Positions 50,080 to 62,625 are shown, counted from the stretch's first letter. The stretch is 64,000 nt of DNA from Trinickia dabaoshanensis (GCF_002879885.1 NZ_PNYA01000012.1:124001-188000), one strand, 5' to 3'. The notes: generated by a model from the letters alone, not told the origin. Numbers and translations are program-made.

Positions 50080-50878
50080 TTTTCGTTCTGTCTTTCTGGG
50101 CGCGGTATATCTCGGGAACGTGGATTCTACCGCCTCCGCGTCGCCGCTGCCGAGTATCGTTATGACCGCACCAGTGAAGCTACGATGTGGACCGCGAAGC
50201 GGTCGTTGAAGATCTGCAAGTCGAGGGTCGAGCGTTGTGGCGTATTTCTAGATGCACAGCCAGGAAGTCGGAGCCCGCTGCTCACTTCGCTAAAAGTGGC
50301 CACTTGCCAGAAGCGATGTACGCCTGCGGACTGCAATCCCTCGGTCGGACTACTTCGCGTCCGCGTTCCATCAAAAATTTGGCTCTTGGATAACTCAGAT
50401 GGACGATATCGACAGTTCAACAAGCGGCATTGCCCCGCGTGAACGAAAGGCGGCTGGGCAGTTGGAAGCGGACGTTGATGTCCAAGGGATAACTGACGGT
50501 AATGGGTTGATGTCTGGCATTTGTGGGGGGGCGTTCCTTCACCGTGCACCTACAAGCCTGTTGCGCATGCGCGCTAGTTTGCGACTGAGCAAAGGCACCT
50601 TCCGATGGTTGGCAACGATTTGCGAGCGACCCAAGCGACCGGTGCGAGGGCCGTCCCGGTTGGTTGCCGATGGGCGCCCCTGCGCGTCAGAGGCAAAGGA
50701 TGACGACCCGCGCCGGCCTTCCGCAGAATCTTCGCCCGATCGAGCCGGGATTTGCCGTAATGCAGTGCCTCACAAACGCGCCAGAACGGCCCAGGGCGGG
50801 ACGGCGAGGAGGGCGGCGAGTGGGGGGGGCTCCGGGCGCGGTTCGCATGGGCTTAACGCCAAAACCCTGCCGCCGAAA

Positions 50879-50897
50879 AAGTCCACAGGAAGTCCAC
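50879..50897 (+). repeat. Integrase arm-site-like repeats, right end
   Basis: AAGTCCAC at 50879-50886 and 50890-50897, again 11 bp apart start to start and in the same orientation as the left pair at 34358-34376. It lies 56 bp inside the right attachment repeat. Confidence 0.6.
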
Positions 50898-50904
50898 AAA
50901 GCAA

Positions 50905-50930
50905 AAAGGCCCGGCGTGAGCCGAGCCTTT
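50905..50930. terminator. Terminator hairpin downstream of intact tRNA-Val
   Basis: Stem AAAGGC-C-CGGC/GCCG-A-GCCTTT with a GTGA loop and one mismatch. On the minus strand it ends with TTTTT. It lies just past the tRNA 3' end and was brought by the island, replacing the original terminator now at 34143-34173. Confidence 0.65.
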
Positions 50931-50952
50931 CTACCTGCAATCGCTTGCAAAT

Positions 50953-51002
50953 TCTGGTGGGTAGTACTGGGATCGAACCAGTGACCCCTGCCGTGTGAAG
51001 GC
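50953..51002. repeat. attR: 50-bp repeat within tRNA-Val
   Basis: An exact copy of 34203-34252. It forms the 3' two-thirds of the intact tRNA-Val gene, so the element supplied this part on integration and kept the tRNA functional. Confidence 0.92.
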
Positions 51003-51029
51003 AGTGCTCTACCGCTGAGCTAACCACCC
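50955..51029 (-). tRNA. tRNA-Val (CAC), integration target
   Basis: A 75-nt cloverleaf on the minus strand with acceptor GGGTGGT/ACTACCC (one G-U) and encoded CCA. The anticodon stem CTGCC/GGCAG encloses loop TTCACAC, giving anticodon CAC (plus-strand 50995-50997). The island is inserted in its 3' part. Confidence 0.95.
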
Positions 51030-51077
51030 GAAGAGAGTCGAATTATGTCAGAACGTTTTCCGCTAGTAAAGCGTTTT

Positions 51078-51836
51078 TTATGCGGCCTGCACATCGGCCG
51101 CATCAGCGGCGGTTTCGGGCGCCGGTTCTCGACGCCATATGCTCGTGCCTTTCATCGCCTTATCCAGATCGTTGAGCACGGCCTCATGCGCTTGTAGCTC
51201 CGTCTCGTCGGCGGCAAGCACCGGCAGCGCCAGGCCCGCGAGCGACATCGCTTTGCCCGCGGCCGCCGAGGCAGCTTCCGTTGTTGCGGCTTCGCCCAGC
51301 ATGTCGATGACGAGGCTTTCCTGCCCGCGCGTCATCGCCAGATACACCTCGGCCAGTAGTTCCGAGTCGAGCAATGCGCCGTGCAGCGTCCGGTGCGCGT
51401 TGCTGATCCCGAAGCGGTCGCACAGCGCATCGAGCGAGTTGCGCTTGCCCGGGAACATCGCTTTCGCCTGCACGAGCGTATCGATCACGCCCGCATAGTG
51501 TTCGCGAAAGGGCGGTAACCGGAGCAGGGCGAATTCGGCTTCGAGAAAGCCCAAGTCGAACGGTGCGTTGTGAATGATGAGTTCCGCATCGCGCAAGTAA
51601 TCGCGCAACGCGTCGGAAATCTCGGCGAACTTCGGCTTGTCGCTCAAAAACTCGGTCGTCAAGCCGTGCACCGCGAGTGCCCCGGGATCGCTGTCGCGCT
51701 CGGGGTTGATGTAGAAGTGCAGATTGTTGCCCGTGAGCCGCCGGTTCACGAGTTCCACGCAACCGATTTCGATGATGCGGTCGCCCGTTCGTGCGTTAAG
51801 ACCTGTGGTTTCCGTGTCGAGAACGATTTGACGCAT
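51078..51836 (-). CDS. dnaQ: DNA polymerase III epsilon subunit DnaQ
   Basis: The 3'-5' proofreading exonuclease, 252 aa. Exo I is visible as IVLDTETTG with D7 and E9, Exo II as ELIIHNAPFDLGFLEAEF and Exo III-epsilon as HRTLHGALLDSELLAEVYL. The C-terminal 70 residues are an Ala-rich linker and the short segment that binds the alpha subunit. It follows rnhA on the same strand, as in many proteobacteria. Confidence 0.95.
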   Translation of the reverse strand: MRQIVLDTETTGLNARTGDRIIEIGCVELVNRRLTGNNLHFYINPERDSDPGALAVHGLTTEFLSDKPKFAEISDALRDYLRDAELIIHNAPFDLGFLEAEFALLRLPPFREHYAGVIDTLVQAKAMFPGKRNSLDALCDRFGISNAHRTLHGALLDSELLAEVYLAMTRGQESLVIDMLGEAATTEAASAAAGKAMSLAGLALPVLAADETELQAHEAVLNDLDKAMKGTSIWRREPAPETAADAADVQAA

Positions 51837-51928
51837 ATTCGTATATCTCGTCTATAAGCAGTGCAAAGCGGCGCGGCGAGCGATGCGTCGCGCCAATCAA
51901 ACGAACCCCGGCAAATCCCGGCGAACGC

Positions 51929-52384
51929 TCAGCTTTCCGCCAGCGCGCTCACGCCGCGGTTGGCGAGCGCATCGGCGCGTTCGTTTTCGGGATGGCCGGC
52001 GTGCCCCTTGACCCAGCGCCATTCGATCTGGTGCAGGGCCGCGAGTTCGTCCAGCCGCTTCCAAAGATCGGCGTTCTTGACGGGCGTCTTGGCCGCCGTC
52101 ATCCAGTTCTTCTTTTTCCAACCGTGAATCCACTCGCTGATGCCTTTTTGCACGTATTGCGAGTCGGTATGGACGACGGCTTTGCACGGCCGCTTCAACG
52201 CCTCGAGCGCCGCGATCACCGCCATGATTTCCATGCGGTTGTTCGTCGTATTCGCCTCTCCGCCGAAAAGTTCTTTTTCCTGCGTGCCGTAACGCAGGAG
52301 GGCGCCCCAGCCGCCGGGGCCCGGGTTGCCCTTGCAGGCGCCGTCGGTAAAGATCTCGATGAACTCGGGCGTTGCTTCAGTCAC
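51929..52384 (-). CDS. rnhA: Ribonuclease HI
   Basis: A protein of 151 aa from a GTG at 52384 ([20 protein letters not shown]), close to the 155 aa of E. coli RNase HI. Catalytic carboxylates are seen in [42 protein letters not shown] and [14 protein letters not shown]. It degrades RNA in RNA-DNA hybrids. An ATG at 52389 is useless because TGA follows at once. The GTG start lies one base beyond the methyltransferase stop (52386-52388), so the two genes are translationally linked. Confidence 0.94.
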   Translation of the reverse strand: MTEATPEFIEIFTDGACKGNPGPGGWGALLRYGTQEKELFGGEANTTNNRMEIMAVIAALEALKRPCKAVVHTDSQYVQKGISEWIHGWKKKNWMTAAKTPVKNADLWKRLDELAALHQIEWRWVKGHAGHPENERADALANRGVSALAES

Positions 52385-52385
52385 G

Positions 52386-53231
52386 TCATATTCTCGGGTT
52401 AGGGGTTTTGTGCGTCGCGGCGGGCGCAAGGCCCGGCGCCAACACGGGCTTCTTCGCTTTGATCGCGCCGACGAGCCGCATGCCGCGCACGCGCTTGACC
52501 GCCGTCACCATGTAAGCCGCGCCGAAAATGGGCCACCATCGATCTCCGGCCTCCTCCATGAAGGCGAATCGCGTTAGCCAGTTTTCGTGAGCGAGGGGCG
52601 GACGATAGCAGCCGAAGCGTCCGCGTTCAAGCTCGAATCCGAGCAACTTGAGCCAATCCTTGATCCGCGTAAAGGCGATCAGGTCTTGTGCGGCCGGCAC
52701 GAACGGGCGCCCGGTCATTTTGCCGAACGCCTGGCGCGCCCCCCACAAGCTCAGCGAATTGAACCCGAGGATGACGAGTTGACCTTCCGGCATCAATACG
52801 CGCTCGGCCTCGCGCAGCAGCCGGTGCGGGTCGCGCGTGAATTCGAGCGTGTGTGGCATGACCAGCAAATCTACGCTTTGCGCCTCGAACGGTAAATCGA
52901 GTAAATCGCACCAAAGCGTCGTGCGCGCGGCGGGGCCGTAGCGGTCGTCGAGCCCGGCAACGCCTCCGGGCCCGATTACGGCGCTCTCCCGCCAGCGAGG
53001 CGGGTAAGTGAACGGCGCGCTCGCCCCGCTCGCCGCGTCGAGGACGAGCGCGCGCGAGGGCATGCGGTTCTCGCGCAGCGCGTCGAGCTGCGGCAGGCCG
53101 AGTTGCAGCGCGTGGTAGCCGAACACGTTCGACACGACGCTGTCGAGCTGGGCCTGTTCCCAGTCGAGTACATAACGCCCAGGCGGCGAAGCCGTCCAAG
53201 CAGGCCAGTCTATAATCGGTCGATCTGACAT
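52386..53231 (-). CDS. SAM-dependent methyltransferase (class I)
   Basis: A protein of 281 aa starting [21 protein letters not shown]. The Rossmann-like region includes [57 protein letters not shown] and [13 protein letters not shown]. The motif I Gly-rich loop is weak (DAASGAS), and the target is unknown. It sits between gloB (divergent, 19 bp between starts) and rnhA, a conserved order in Burkholderiaceae. Confidence 0.87.
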   Translation of the reverse strand: MSDRPIIDWPAWTASPPGRYVLDWEQAQLDSVVSNVFGYHALQLGLPQLDALRENRMPSRALVLDAASGASAPFTYPPRWRESAVIGPGGVAGLDDRYGPAARTTLWCDLLDLPFEAQSVDLLVMPHTLEFTRDPHRLLREAERVLMPEGQLVILGFNSLSLWGARQAFGKMTGRPFVPAAQDLIAFTRIKDWLKLLGFELERGRFGCYRPPLAHENWLTRFAFMEEAGDRWWPIFGAAYMVTAVKRVRGMRLVGAIKAKKPVLAPGLAPAATHKTPNPRI

Positions 53232-53250
53232 CGTGGTGGGTGCGTCGCCT

Positions 53251-54042
53251 ATGAATACGCTCGAATACGTGCCGGTGCCGGCGTTTGCGGACAACTACAT
53301 CTGGCTCGTATCGGACGGGCGCGATGCCGTCGCCGTCGACCCGGGCGAAGCCGCCCCCGTCAGGGCGTATCTCGCTAAGCGGGGCTGGCGACTCGCCGCT
53401 ATTTTACTCACGCACCATCACGCCGACCATGTCGGCGGTGTAGCCGAGCTCATAGGCGATACCCCTATCCCCGTCTACGGCCCCGCGGCGGAAGCCATTC
53501 CCGTCGTCACGCATCCCCTGGCCGGCGGCGATCGCGTGACGATTTCCGCGCCGCATCTCGAATTGGACGTGCTCGACGTGCCGGGGCACACGCGCGGCCA
53601 TATCGCTTATTTCGAGGCCGGCGAGGCGCCCGGCGTACCGCACGTTTTCTGTGGCGATACGCTTTTCGCCTGCGGCTGCGGGCGGCTGTTCGAAGGCACG
53701 CCGCCGCAAATGCTCGCGTCGCTCGACGCCTTGGCCGCGCTGCCGGGCGAAACGCAGGTGCATTGTGCACACGAATACACGCTGTCGAACATTCGGTTTG
53801 CGCTCGCTTGCGATCCGGAGAACGCGCGGTTGCGCCAATGGCATGACGAGGCCGCGGCGATGCGCGCGCGGGACGTGCCTACGCTTCCCACGACGATCGC
53901 ACACGAGCGCGCCGTCAATCCGTTCCTTCGATCGGACGATCCCGCGGTCGTCAAAGCCCTTGGCGAACAATTACACGAAACGGTTCCGGATCGGCTCGCA
54001 TCCTTTACCCTGATGCGCGAATGGAAAAATCGTTTTCGTTAG
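53251..54042 (+). CDS. gloB: Hydroxyacylglutathione hydrolase (glyoxalase II)
   Basis: A metallo-beta-lactamase-fold enzyme of 263 aa starting MNTLEYVPVPAFADNYIWLV. The metal motif LLTHHHADHVGG is followed by metal-binding DVPGHTRGHIAY and FCGDTLFACGCGRLFEG. The substrate-binding tail includes HCAHEYTLSNIRFA and NPFLRSDDPAV. It hydrolyses S-lactoylglutathione to lactate in methylglyoxal detoxification. It is divergent from the methyltransferase gene with only 19 bp between, so the promoters must overlap coding DNA. Confidence 0.95.
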   Translation: MNTLEYVPVPAFADNYIWLVSDGRDAVAVDPGEAAPVRAYLAKRGWRLAAILLTHHHADHVGGVAELIGDTPIPVYGPAAEAIPVVTHPLAGGDRVTISAPHLELDVLDVPGHTRGHIAYFEAGEAPGVPHVFCGDTLFACGCGRLFEGTPPQMLASLDALAALPGETQVHCAHEYTLSNIRFALACDPENARLRQWHDEAAAMRARDVPTLPTTIAHERAVNPFLRSDDPAVVKALGEQLHETVPDRLASFTLMREWKNRFR

Positions 54043-54194
54043 AGGCTTTGCACGCGGCGCAAATTTCGTTCGATGCTTCGAAAAAATGCGGCAAGTTATG
54101 GATTTGACTGGTTTTTTTATCAGTTTCTGTTGACGTAGCCGGTGCGCTTTCGTACTATCGCCTGCAATTTCCAGCTTTGGAAGAGCAGACGTTC

Positions 54195-55847
54195 ATGCGA
54201 TTTATATTCAGTGCACTGTTGGTTTTGACGCTTGCCGCCTGCGCAAGTCAAGGACCGACGGCGCCTCCGGCCTCCGACGCATCCAATCCGAGCACCGCCA
54301 CCGATACCCTGCGCGTTACCGCCGCCAAGCAAACCATCGACGTCGACAAGAGCTCCGTCGAGCAGTTGACGACAGCGGACTCGGACCTGTGGGCGCGTAT
54401 CCGCCGCGGATTCCAAATGCCCGACCTGCACAACGACTTGGTCGATATGCAGGCCAATTGGTATGCGCAGCGTCCCGACTACGTCCAGCGCATGACGGAG
54501 CGCTCGCAAAAGTACCTCTACTACATCGTCGAGGAACTCGAGTCGCGGCACATGCCGACCGAGCTGGCGCTGTTGCCGTTCATCGAATCGGCCTACAACC
54601 CGCAGGCGCTCTCGGTCGCGAAAGCGGCCGGCATGTGGCAATTCGTCCCCGGTACCGGGCGCACCTACAACCTGAAGCAGAACATGTGGCTGGACGAGCG
54701 GCGCGATGTGATGGCGTCCACCGGCGCGGCGCTCGACTATCTCTCGCGCCTGCACGATATGTTCGGCGATTGGTATCTCGCGCTCGCTGCTTATAACTGG
54801 GGCGAGGGCAATGTGCAGCGGGCGATCGCCCGTAATCAGGCGGCCGGCTTGCCGACCGATTACGAGAGCCTGCGCATGCCCAACGAAACGCGCAACTATG
54901 TGCCGAAACTGCAGGCCGTCAAGAACATCGTGACGAATCCGCAAGTTTACGGCCTGACCCTGCCCTCGATTCCGAACCACCCATATTTCGTGACGGTGAC
55001 GACTTCGCACGATATCGACGTCGAAGTGGCCGCCAAGCTCGCGAACATGACGCCGGACGAGTTCCGTGCGCTCAATCCTTCGTTCAAAAAGCCCGTCATC
55101 GTCGGGGCGACCGAACCGCAGATTCTGCTGCCGTTCGATAACGCGAGCGCGTTCGAGCACAATCTGAAGGCCTACGCCGGGCAATTGTCGTCCTGGACCA
55201 CGTATACGGTGACCGAGCGCACGCGCCCGCAAGCGCTGGCCGAGAAAATCGGCGTCGATCCGCAAACGCTGATGTCGGTCAACAAAATCCCGGCGGGGAT
55301 GCGCCTCAAACCCGGTTCGACGCTCGTGGTCCCGCGCGGCGACGACGATGACGAGGACATCAGTGCCGACGTGGCCGAGAGCGCCGTCCTCGCGATGGAA
55401 CCGGACGTCCCGGACACGCGCAAGATGCTGATCCGCGTGCGCCGCAAGCAGACGATGGCCGCGATCGCCGAGCGTTATCACGTATCGATCGGCCAACTCA
55501 GAGCTTGGAACAGAACCCATCGCTCGATGGCGATGCCGGGGCAGGTCATCGTGCTGCACGTGCCGGTGGGCACCGCGGTGCCGTCCGAGCCGGGTCCGCA
55601 AAAGATCGCGACGGCGATCCCCGATGGTGCGAAGGTCGAGCGTGTCGATGCCCGCGCAGCGGAAGCGAAGCCCTCGCGTCGCGAGAAGGCAGGCAGGGGC
55701 CGCGTTCGAGCGACGATCGGCAAGACGGCCGCGCATAGCGCCAAGCCGGCGCGGCACAGCGTCGCCGCGTCGAAGCCCGCGCAAAAGACATCGAAGGTCG
55801 CGGATTCCCACGACAAGAGCGAGAGCAAGTCGAAGTCGAAATCGTAA
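54195..55847 (+). CDS. mltD: Membrane-bound lytic murein transglycosylase D
   Basis: A lipoprotein of 550 aa starting MRFIFSALLVLTLAACASQG, with lipobox LAAC. The SLT domain has the catalytic Glu in LALLPFIESAYNPQALS followed by AAGMWQFVPGTGRTYNL and ALAAYNWGEGNVQRAI. Two LysM-like peptidoglycan-binding modules follow (around TTYTVTERTRPQALAEKIGV and RVRRKQTMAAIAERYHVS). The last 80 residues are a Lys/Ala/Ser-rich tail. It cleaves glycan strands during wall turnover. Confidence 0.92.
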   Translation: MRFIFSALLVLTLAACASQGPTAPPASDASNPSTATDTLRVTAAKQTIDVDKSSVEQLTTADSDLWARIRRGFQMPDLHNDLVDMQANWYAQRPDYVQRMTERSQKYLYYIVEELESRHMPTELALLPFIESAYNPQALSVAKAAGMWQFVPGTGRTYNLKQNMWLDERRDVMASTGAALDYLSRLHDMFGDWYLALAAYNWGEGNVQRAIARNQAAGLPTDYESLRMPNETRNYVPKLQAVKNIVTNPQVYGLTLPSIPNHPYFVTVTTSHDIDVEVAAKLANMTPDEFRALNPSFKKPVIVGATEPQILLPFDNASAFEHNLKAYAGQLSSWTTYTVTERTRPQALAEKIGVDPQTLMSVNKIPAGMRLKPGSTLVVPRGDDDDEDISADVAESAVLAMEPDVPDTRKMLIRVRRKQTMAAIAERYHVSIGQLRAWNRTHRSMAMPGQVIVLHVPVGTAVPSEPGPQKIATAIPDGAKVERVDARAAEAKPSRREKAGRGRVRATIGKTAAHSAKPARHSVAASKPAQKTSKVADSHDKSESKSKSKS

Positions 55848-56409
55848 GCGCCGCGGCGATCGGCATCAGGCCGATCGACAGACGAGCGCTTATGCTAGTT
55901 TTTCAGTAGCTTCTCGATCACGCCGTCGCCCAAGCCGCGACGGCGTTTTCATTCGTGGGTTCATTCGGAGGTGAGAGCAGGATAGGGGGGGCGGGAGCAC
56001 GCGGGTCGGCCCGAGTTGCGGCGCATATCGGCAGGTGTAGGATCGTCTTCGTGCCCGTCGGCAAGCCGCGCACGCGGCTATCTTCCTCCGCGTCGAGGCG
56101 ACTTCCGATTGTGGGGAAGGGGCATTTCCGGCTATAATCGAAAAGTTTGCACTATCCAACCCGCACCCTAGCGCCTACCTCTTCCATCCCGTTCATCCGC
56201 CGCGCGCCGTCATCGCGAGCGAGTGCCGCCGAGCCCGTCCGGTCAACGGATCGAAGCCTCGAGCCTCGTTCAAGTCGTCGCAGCAGCGTGCGAGTTCGTG
56301 CCACGCCGCCTGCTTTCGCCGAGTCGAAAGCGAGCGCGACGATTGCCACGAACGTTCGCGTGGTCGGATAAACAGGTCGGCACCAGGGTGTTCCTGAAGG
56401 AGCTTCCCC
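55848..56409. other. 562-bp intergenic region upstream of carA
   Basis: It holds a terminator for mltD, then GC-rich sequence without a convincing gene. The carA leader probably begins after about 56130, where the sequence GGCTATAATCG includes TATAAT (56133-56138), a good -10. AAGGAG lies at 56398-56403 before the GTG start. Confidence 0.5.
55921..55949 (+). terminator. Rho-independent terminator after mltD
   Basis: A perfect 9-bp stem CGCCGTCGC/GCGACGGCG with a 7-nt loop and a TTTTC tail. Confidence 0.75.
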
Positions 56410-57558
56410 GTGTTGCCGTCTTTTCCTCCCGCTCTGCTTGCACTCGCCGACGGCACGATTTTTCGCGGCTATGCCATCGGCGCGGCTGGTCATACCATCG
56501 GCGAAGTCGTGTTCAATACCGCGATCACCGGTTACCAAGAGATCCTGACCGATCCGAGCTACGCACGCCAGATCGTCACGCTGACCTACCCCCACATCGG
56601 CAACGTCGGCGTGAATGCCGAGGACGTCGAGTCGACCAAGGTCCACGCGGCCGGCTTGATCGTACGCGATCTGCCTGCGCGCGCGTCGAACTTCCGCATG
56701 CAACGTACGCTCGGCGAGTACTTGCAAGCCGAAAACGTCGTGGCGATCGCCGGCATCGATACGCGCCGTCTCACGCGCATCTTGCGCGACAAGGGCGCGC
56801 AAAACGGTTGCATCCTGGCCGGCAGCACGGACGAAGCGAAGGCCGTCGAACTGGCTCGCTCGTTCCCGGGCTTGGCGGGCATGGATCTCGCCAAAGTCGT
56901 CAGCACGGCTAAGCCGTACGAGTGGACGCAGACGGAGTGGCGTTTGGGTTCGGGCTTCGGCGCGCAACGCACGCCGAAATACCGCGTCGTCGCGTTCGAC
57001 TACGGCGTCAAATACAACATCTTGCGCATGCTGGCCGAGCGCGGCTGCCATGTCACGGTGCTGCCGGCCCAAGCGAGCGCGGCCGAAGCACTCGCGCTCA
57101 ATCCCGATGGCGTATTCCTCTCGAACGGCCCGGGCGATCCCGAGCCTTGCGACTACGCGATCGCGGCAACCAAGGAATTCATCGAGCGCGGTATTCCCAC
57201 GTTCGGCATTTGCCTGGGGCACCAGATCATGGGCCTCGCGGTCGGCGCGAAGACGGTCAAGATGAAGACGGGTCACCACGGCGCGAATCACCCGGTCAAG
57301 GATCTGGCCGACGGCCGCGTCGTCATCACGTCGCAAAACCACGGGTTCGCCGTCGACGCGAGCACGCTGCCCGCGAACGCGCGCGTCACGCACATCTCGC
57401 TTTTCGACGGCACGCTGCAAGGCTTCGAGCTGACGGACAAGCCGGCGTTCTGCTTCCAGGGCCACCCCGAAGCGTCGCCGGGGCCGCACGATATCGGCTA
57501 CCTGTTCGATCGGTTCACGGCGCTGATGGACGCCAAGCGCGGCAACGCGGCCGCGTGA
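56410..57558 (+). CDS. carA: Carbamoyl-phosphate synthase small subunit
   Basis: The glutamine amidotransferase subunit, 382 aa, with a GTG start at 56410; the next codon, TTG, is an alternative. The N-terminal domain has [17 protein letters not shown]. The class I amidotransferase domain has the nucleophile C268 in [15 protein letters not shown], plus [12 protein letters not shown] and [19 protein letters not shown]. It supplies ammonia to CarB for carbamoyl phosphate in pyrimidine and arginine synthesis. carB follows 84 bp downstream. Confidence 0.96.
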   Translation: MLPSFPPALLALADGTIFRGYAIGAAGHTIGEVVFNTAITGYQEILTDPSYARQIVTLTYPHIGNVGVNAEDVESTKVHAAGLIVRDLPARASNFRMQRTLGEYLQAENVVAIAGIDTRRLTRILRDKGAQNGCILAGSTDEAKAVELARSFPGLAGMDLAKVVSTAKPYEWTQTEWRLGSGFGAQRTPKYRVVAFDYGVKYNILRMLAERGCHVTVLPAQASAAEALALNPDGVFLSNGPGDPEPCDYAIAATKEFIERGIPTFGICLGHQIMGLAVGAKTVKMKTGHHGANHPVKDLADGRVVITSQNHGFAVDASTLPANARVTHISLFDGTLQGFELTDKPAFCFQGHPEASPGPHDIGYLFDRFTALMDAKRGNAAA

Positions 57559-57642
57559 TTCCAAAGCGCCGCGGCGCGCGCGACGCGCCGCCGCCCGCCC
57601 ATCGAAGACATCAGAAAGACGAAAGACATTAGCGAGAGCGTT

Positions 57643-60897
<3,255 letters not shown>

Positions 60898-60946
60898 TCG
60901 TTCGATTACACCATCCAAGCTGGGGTCGCATCACAACCCCACCATG

Positions 60947-61015
60947 CCGCGGTTAAGCGGCGTCCTGTCGAAGTCGTTCATAAGGCGGGATGCACTTAAC
61001 CGCGGTGCTTTTTTA
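60947..61015 (+). terminator. Long-loop hairpin between carB and greA
   Basis: CCGCGGTTAAG (60947-60957) pairs with CTTAACCGCGG (60995-61005). The loop is 37 nt and TTTTTT follows at 61010-61015. It could attenuate or end carB transcripts before greA. Confidence 0.55.
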
Positions 61016-61043
61016 TTGCCGTTTTTTGTTTACTGATCTGTCT

Positions 61044-61520
61044 ATGAGCACGATTCCCTTGACGAAGCGGGGCGCCGATCAACTGCGCGACGAACTCCAG
61101 CGCTTGAAGTCCGTTGAGCGCCCGTCCGTCATCAATTCGATCGCCGAAGCGCGGGCGCAGGGCGATTTGTCGGAAAACGCCGAATACGATGCCGCGAAGG
61201 AAAAACAGGGCTTCATCGAAGGGCGCATTGCCGAAATCGAATCGAAGCTGGCCGCCGCGCAAGTGATCGATCCGTCCGCGCTCGACGCGGAAGGCCGCGT
61301 GGTTTTCGCGGCGACGGTCGAACTCGAAGACCTCGACTCGGGTAAGAAGGTGACGTATCAGATCGTCGGCGACGACGAAGCCGACCTCGACCATGGCCTC
61401 ATTTCCGTCAGCTCGCCGATCGCGCGCGCGTTGATCGGCAAGTTCGAAGGCGACGTGGCCGCGGTGCAAGCGCCCGGTGGCGTACGCGAGTACGAAATCA
61501 TCTCCGTGCGGTACGTCTAA
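61044..61520 (+). CDS. greA: Transcription elongation factor GreA
   Basis: A protein of 158 aa, the usual GreA length, starting [21 protein letters not shown]. The N-terminal coiled coil ends in the acidic tip [23 protein letters not shown], whose D and E residues act in the RNA polymerase active centre to promote transcript cleavage. The C-terminal FKBP-like domain follows ([20 protein letters not shown]). I chose the ATG at 61044, as earlier in-frame codons lie in the upstream hairpin. Confidence 0.97.
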   Translation: MSTIPLTKRGADQLRDELQRLKSVERPSVINSIAEARAQGDLSENAEYDAAKEKQGFIEGRIAEIESKLAAAQVIDPSALDAEGRVVFAATVELEDLDSGKKVTYQIVGDDEADLDHGLISVSSPIARALIGKFEGDVAAVQAPGGVREYEIISVRYV

Positions 61521-61538
61521 CGGTCGAGATCGCGTCCC

Positions 61539-62030
61539 GTGTCTCCCGTTCCCCATCGCGTATTTCGGCTGCTCGTCCTGATTTGGGTGGGCAGCGCGCT
61601 GACGATCGGTTATCTCGTCGCGCCCACGCTGTTTGCGACGCTCGAACGCTCGGTAGCCGGCGATGTCGCGGCGCGTTTGTTTCGGTTCGAGGCGTTCATC
61701 GGGGTGGCATGCGGCATATTGTCGCTAACACTCTGCAACGTGTTGGTGCGGCGCGGTGCTTCCGACTATCGCAAGCTGCGATGGCTCGTCGTCGGCATGC
61801 TGCTGTGCGTGCTGATCGGCTATTTCGGATTGCAGCCGTTCATGGATGCCCTGCGAGTGCAGGCGCGCGCGGCGGGGATCGACCTTGCGAATTCGGTGTA
61901 CGCGGCGCGCTTCGGGATGCTGCATGGTATTTCGACGCTGTTTTACGTCGTCGAAACGCTGCTCGGCCTAGCGTTGATGTGGCTCTTGCCGGCGGGCGTC
62001 GCCCCTGTGCCGGGAACGAGGCCGGCTTGA
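61539..62030 (+). CDS. DUF4149 family membrane protein
   Basis: A protein of 163 aa with a GTG start 18 bp after greA, reading SPVPHRVFRLLVLIWVGSAL. Four hydrophobic helices and the early YLVAPTLFATL fit the DUF4149 family. Function is unknown. It is probably co-transcribed with greA. Confidence 0.85.
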   Translation: MSPVPHRVFRLLVLIWVGSALTIGYLVAPTLFATLERSVAGDVAARLFRFEAFIGVACGILSLTLCNVLVRRGASDYRKLRWLVVGMLLCVLIGYFGLQPFMDALRVQARAAGIDLANSVYAARFGMLHGISTLFYVVETLLGLALMWLLPAGVAPVPGTRPA

Positions 62031-62076
62031 CCGGCCCCTGAGCGCCCATGAGCGCCGCGTATAGGCGGCGCTTGGC

Positions 62077-62625
62077 TTACTTCGACGTTTGGTGCTGGCG
62101 CTTCGCGCTCGTTTGACGCTTTTTCGCGCGCTTGACGGAGCCGCCCGCGGTCACGCGCTCGTTGCCGAGCACGCGTACTTTTTGCGGCTTCGGACGCCGG
62201 ATCGTGTCGGTGGGGGATTGCTTGACGACCTTGACGACGCGCGGTGCGGCGCCGCGCTTGCCCGTATCGGCCGCGGCTTCGCGTGCGGTGGGCATTGCGG
62301 TTCGGCTCTTTGCGCCGCCGCTCTTGCGCGCGGGGGCCGGTGCTTGGTCCGCCTCCGGTTTCCAGATCACGAGCAGCTTACCGATGTGCTGGATCGGCGC
62401 GGCGTCCAGTTGGTCGCAGATGGCGTCGTAAATGGCGATGCGCTCGTCGCGTTCGTCGCCGAACACGCGAATCTTGATGAGCTCGTGTGCCGCGAGGTGG
62501 ACCTTGATTTCGGCCAGCACGGCGTCGGTCAGCCCTTCGGCCCCGATCAGGACGACCGGTTTGAGCGCATGGGCTTGGGAGCGCAAGTCGGCGCGCTGGG
62601 CAGGGGAGACTTTGAGGGCAGGCAT
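62077..62625 (-). CDS. yhbY: YhbY-like CRM-domain RNA-binding protein
   Basis: A protein of 182 aa starting MPALKVSPAQRADLRSQAHAL. The first 95 residues are a CRM (YhbY) domain: KPVVLIGAEGLTDAVLAEIK, HELIKIRVFGDERDER and IQHIGKLLVIWKP. The rest is a basic, Lys/Arg/Ala-rich extension that the 97-aa E. coli protein lacks. YhbY associates with the pre-50S ribosome. It is divergent from rlmE, a conserved pairing of two ribosome-related genes. Confidence 0.92.
   Translation of the reverse strand: MPALKVSPAQRADLRSQAHALKPVVLIGAEGLTDAVLAEIKVHLAAHELIKIRVFGDERDERIAIYDAICDQLDAAPIQHIGKLLVIWKPEADQAPAPARKSGGAKSRTAMPTAREAAADTGKRGAAPRVVKVVKQSPTDTIRRPKPQKVRVLGNERVTAGGSVKRAKKRQTSAKRQHQTSK

Larger units (their letters stand above)
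50080..50954. other. 875-bp right-end region of the island without a clear gene
   Basis: Open frames exist on both strands but none has family resemblance, good start context or natural composition. It is probably decayed sequence plus the attachment-site arm region. The promoter of the pentapeptide-nucleotidyltransferase pair must lie at its left edge. Confidence 0.45.
34203..51002. mobile_element. Integrated phage satellite-like island in tRNA-Val
   Basis: A 16.8-kb element bounded by the 50-bp tRNA repeats. It carries a tyrosine integrase at its left end, an AlpA-like HTH, a primase-helicase, SSB, small terminase, S49 protease and accessory genes. I find no large terminase, portal, capsid, tail, holin or lysin gene. 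This composition matches phage-inducible islands or P4-like satellites better than a full prophage. A decayed prophage is the main alternative. Confidence 0.8.

Noticed and set aside
50160-50549. Open frames on both strands near the island's right end
   Set aside because: No recognisable motif, poor start context and mutually overlapping frames; more likely chance or decayed DNA.
34203-51002. Complete prophage
   Set aside because: No large terminase, portal, major capsid, tail or lysis cassette could be found, so I call it satellite-like.
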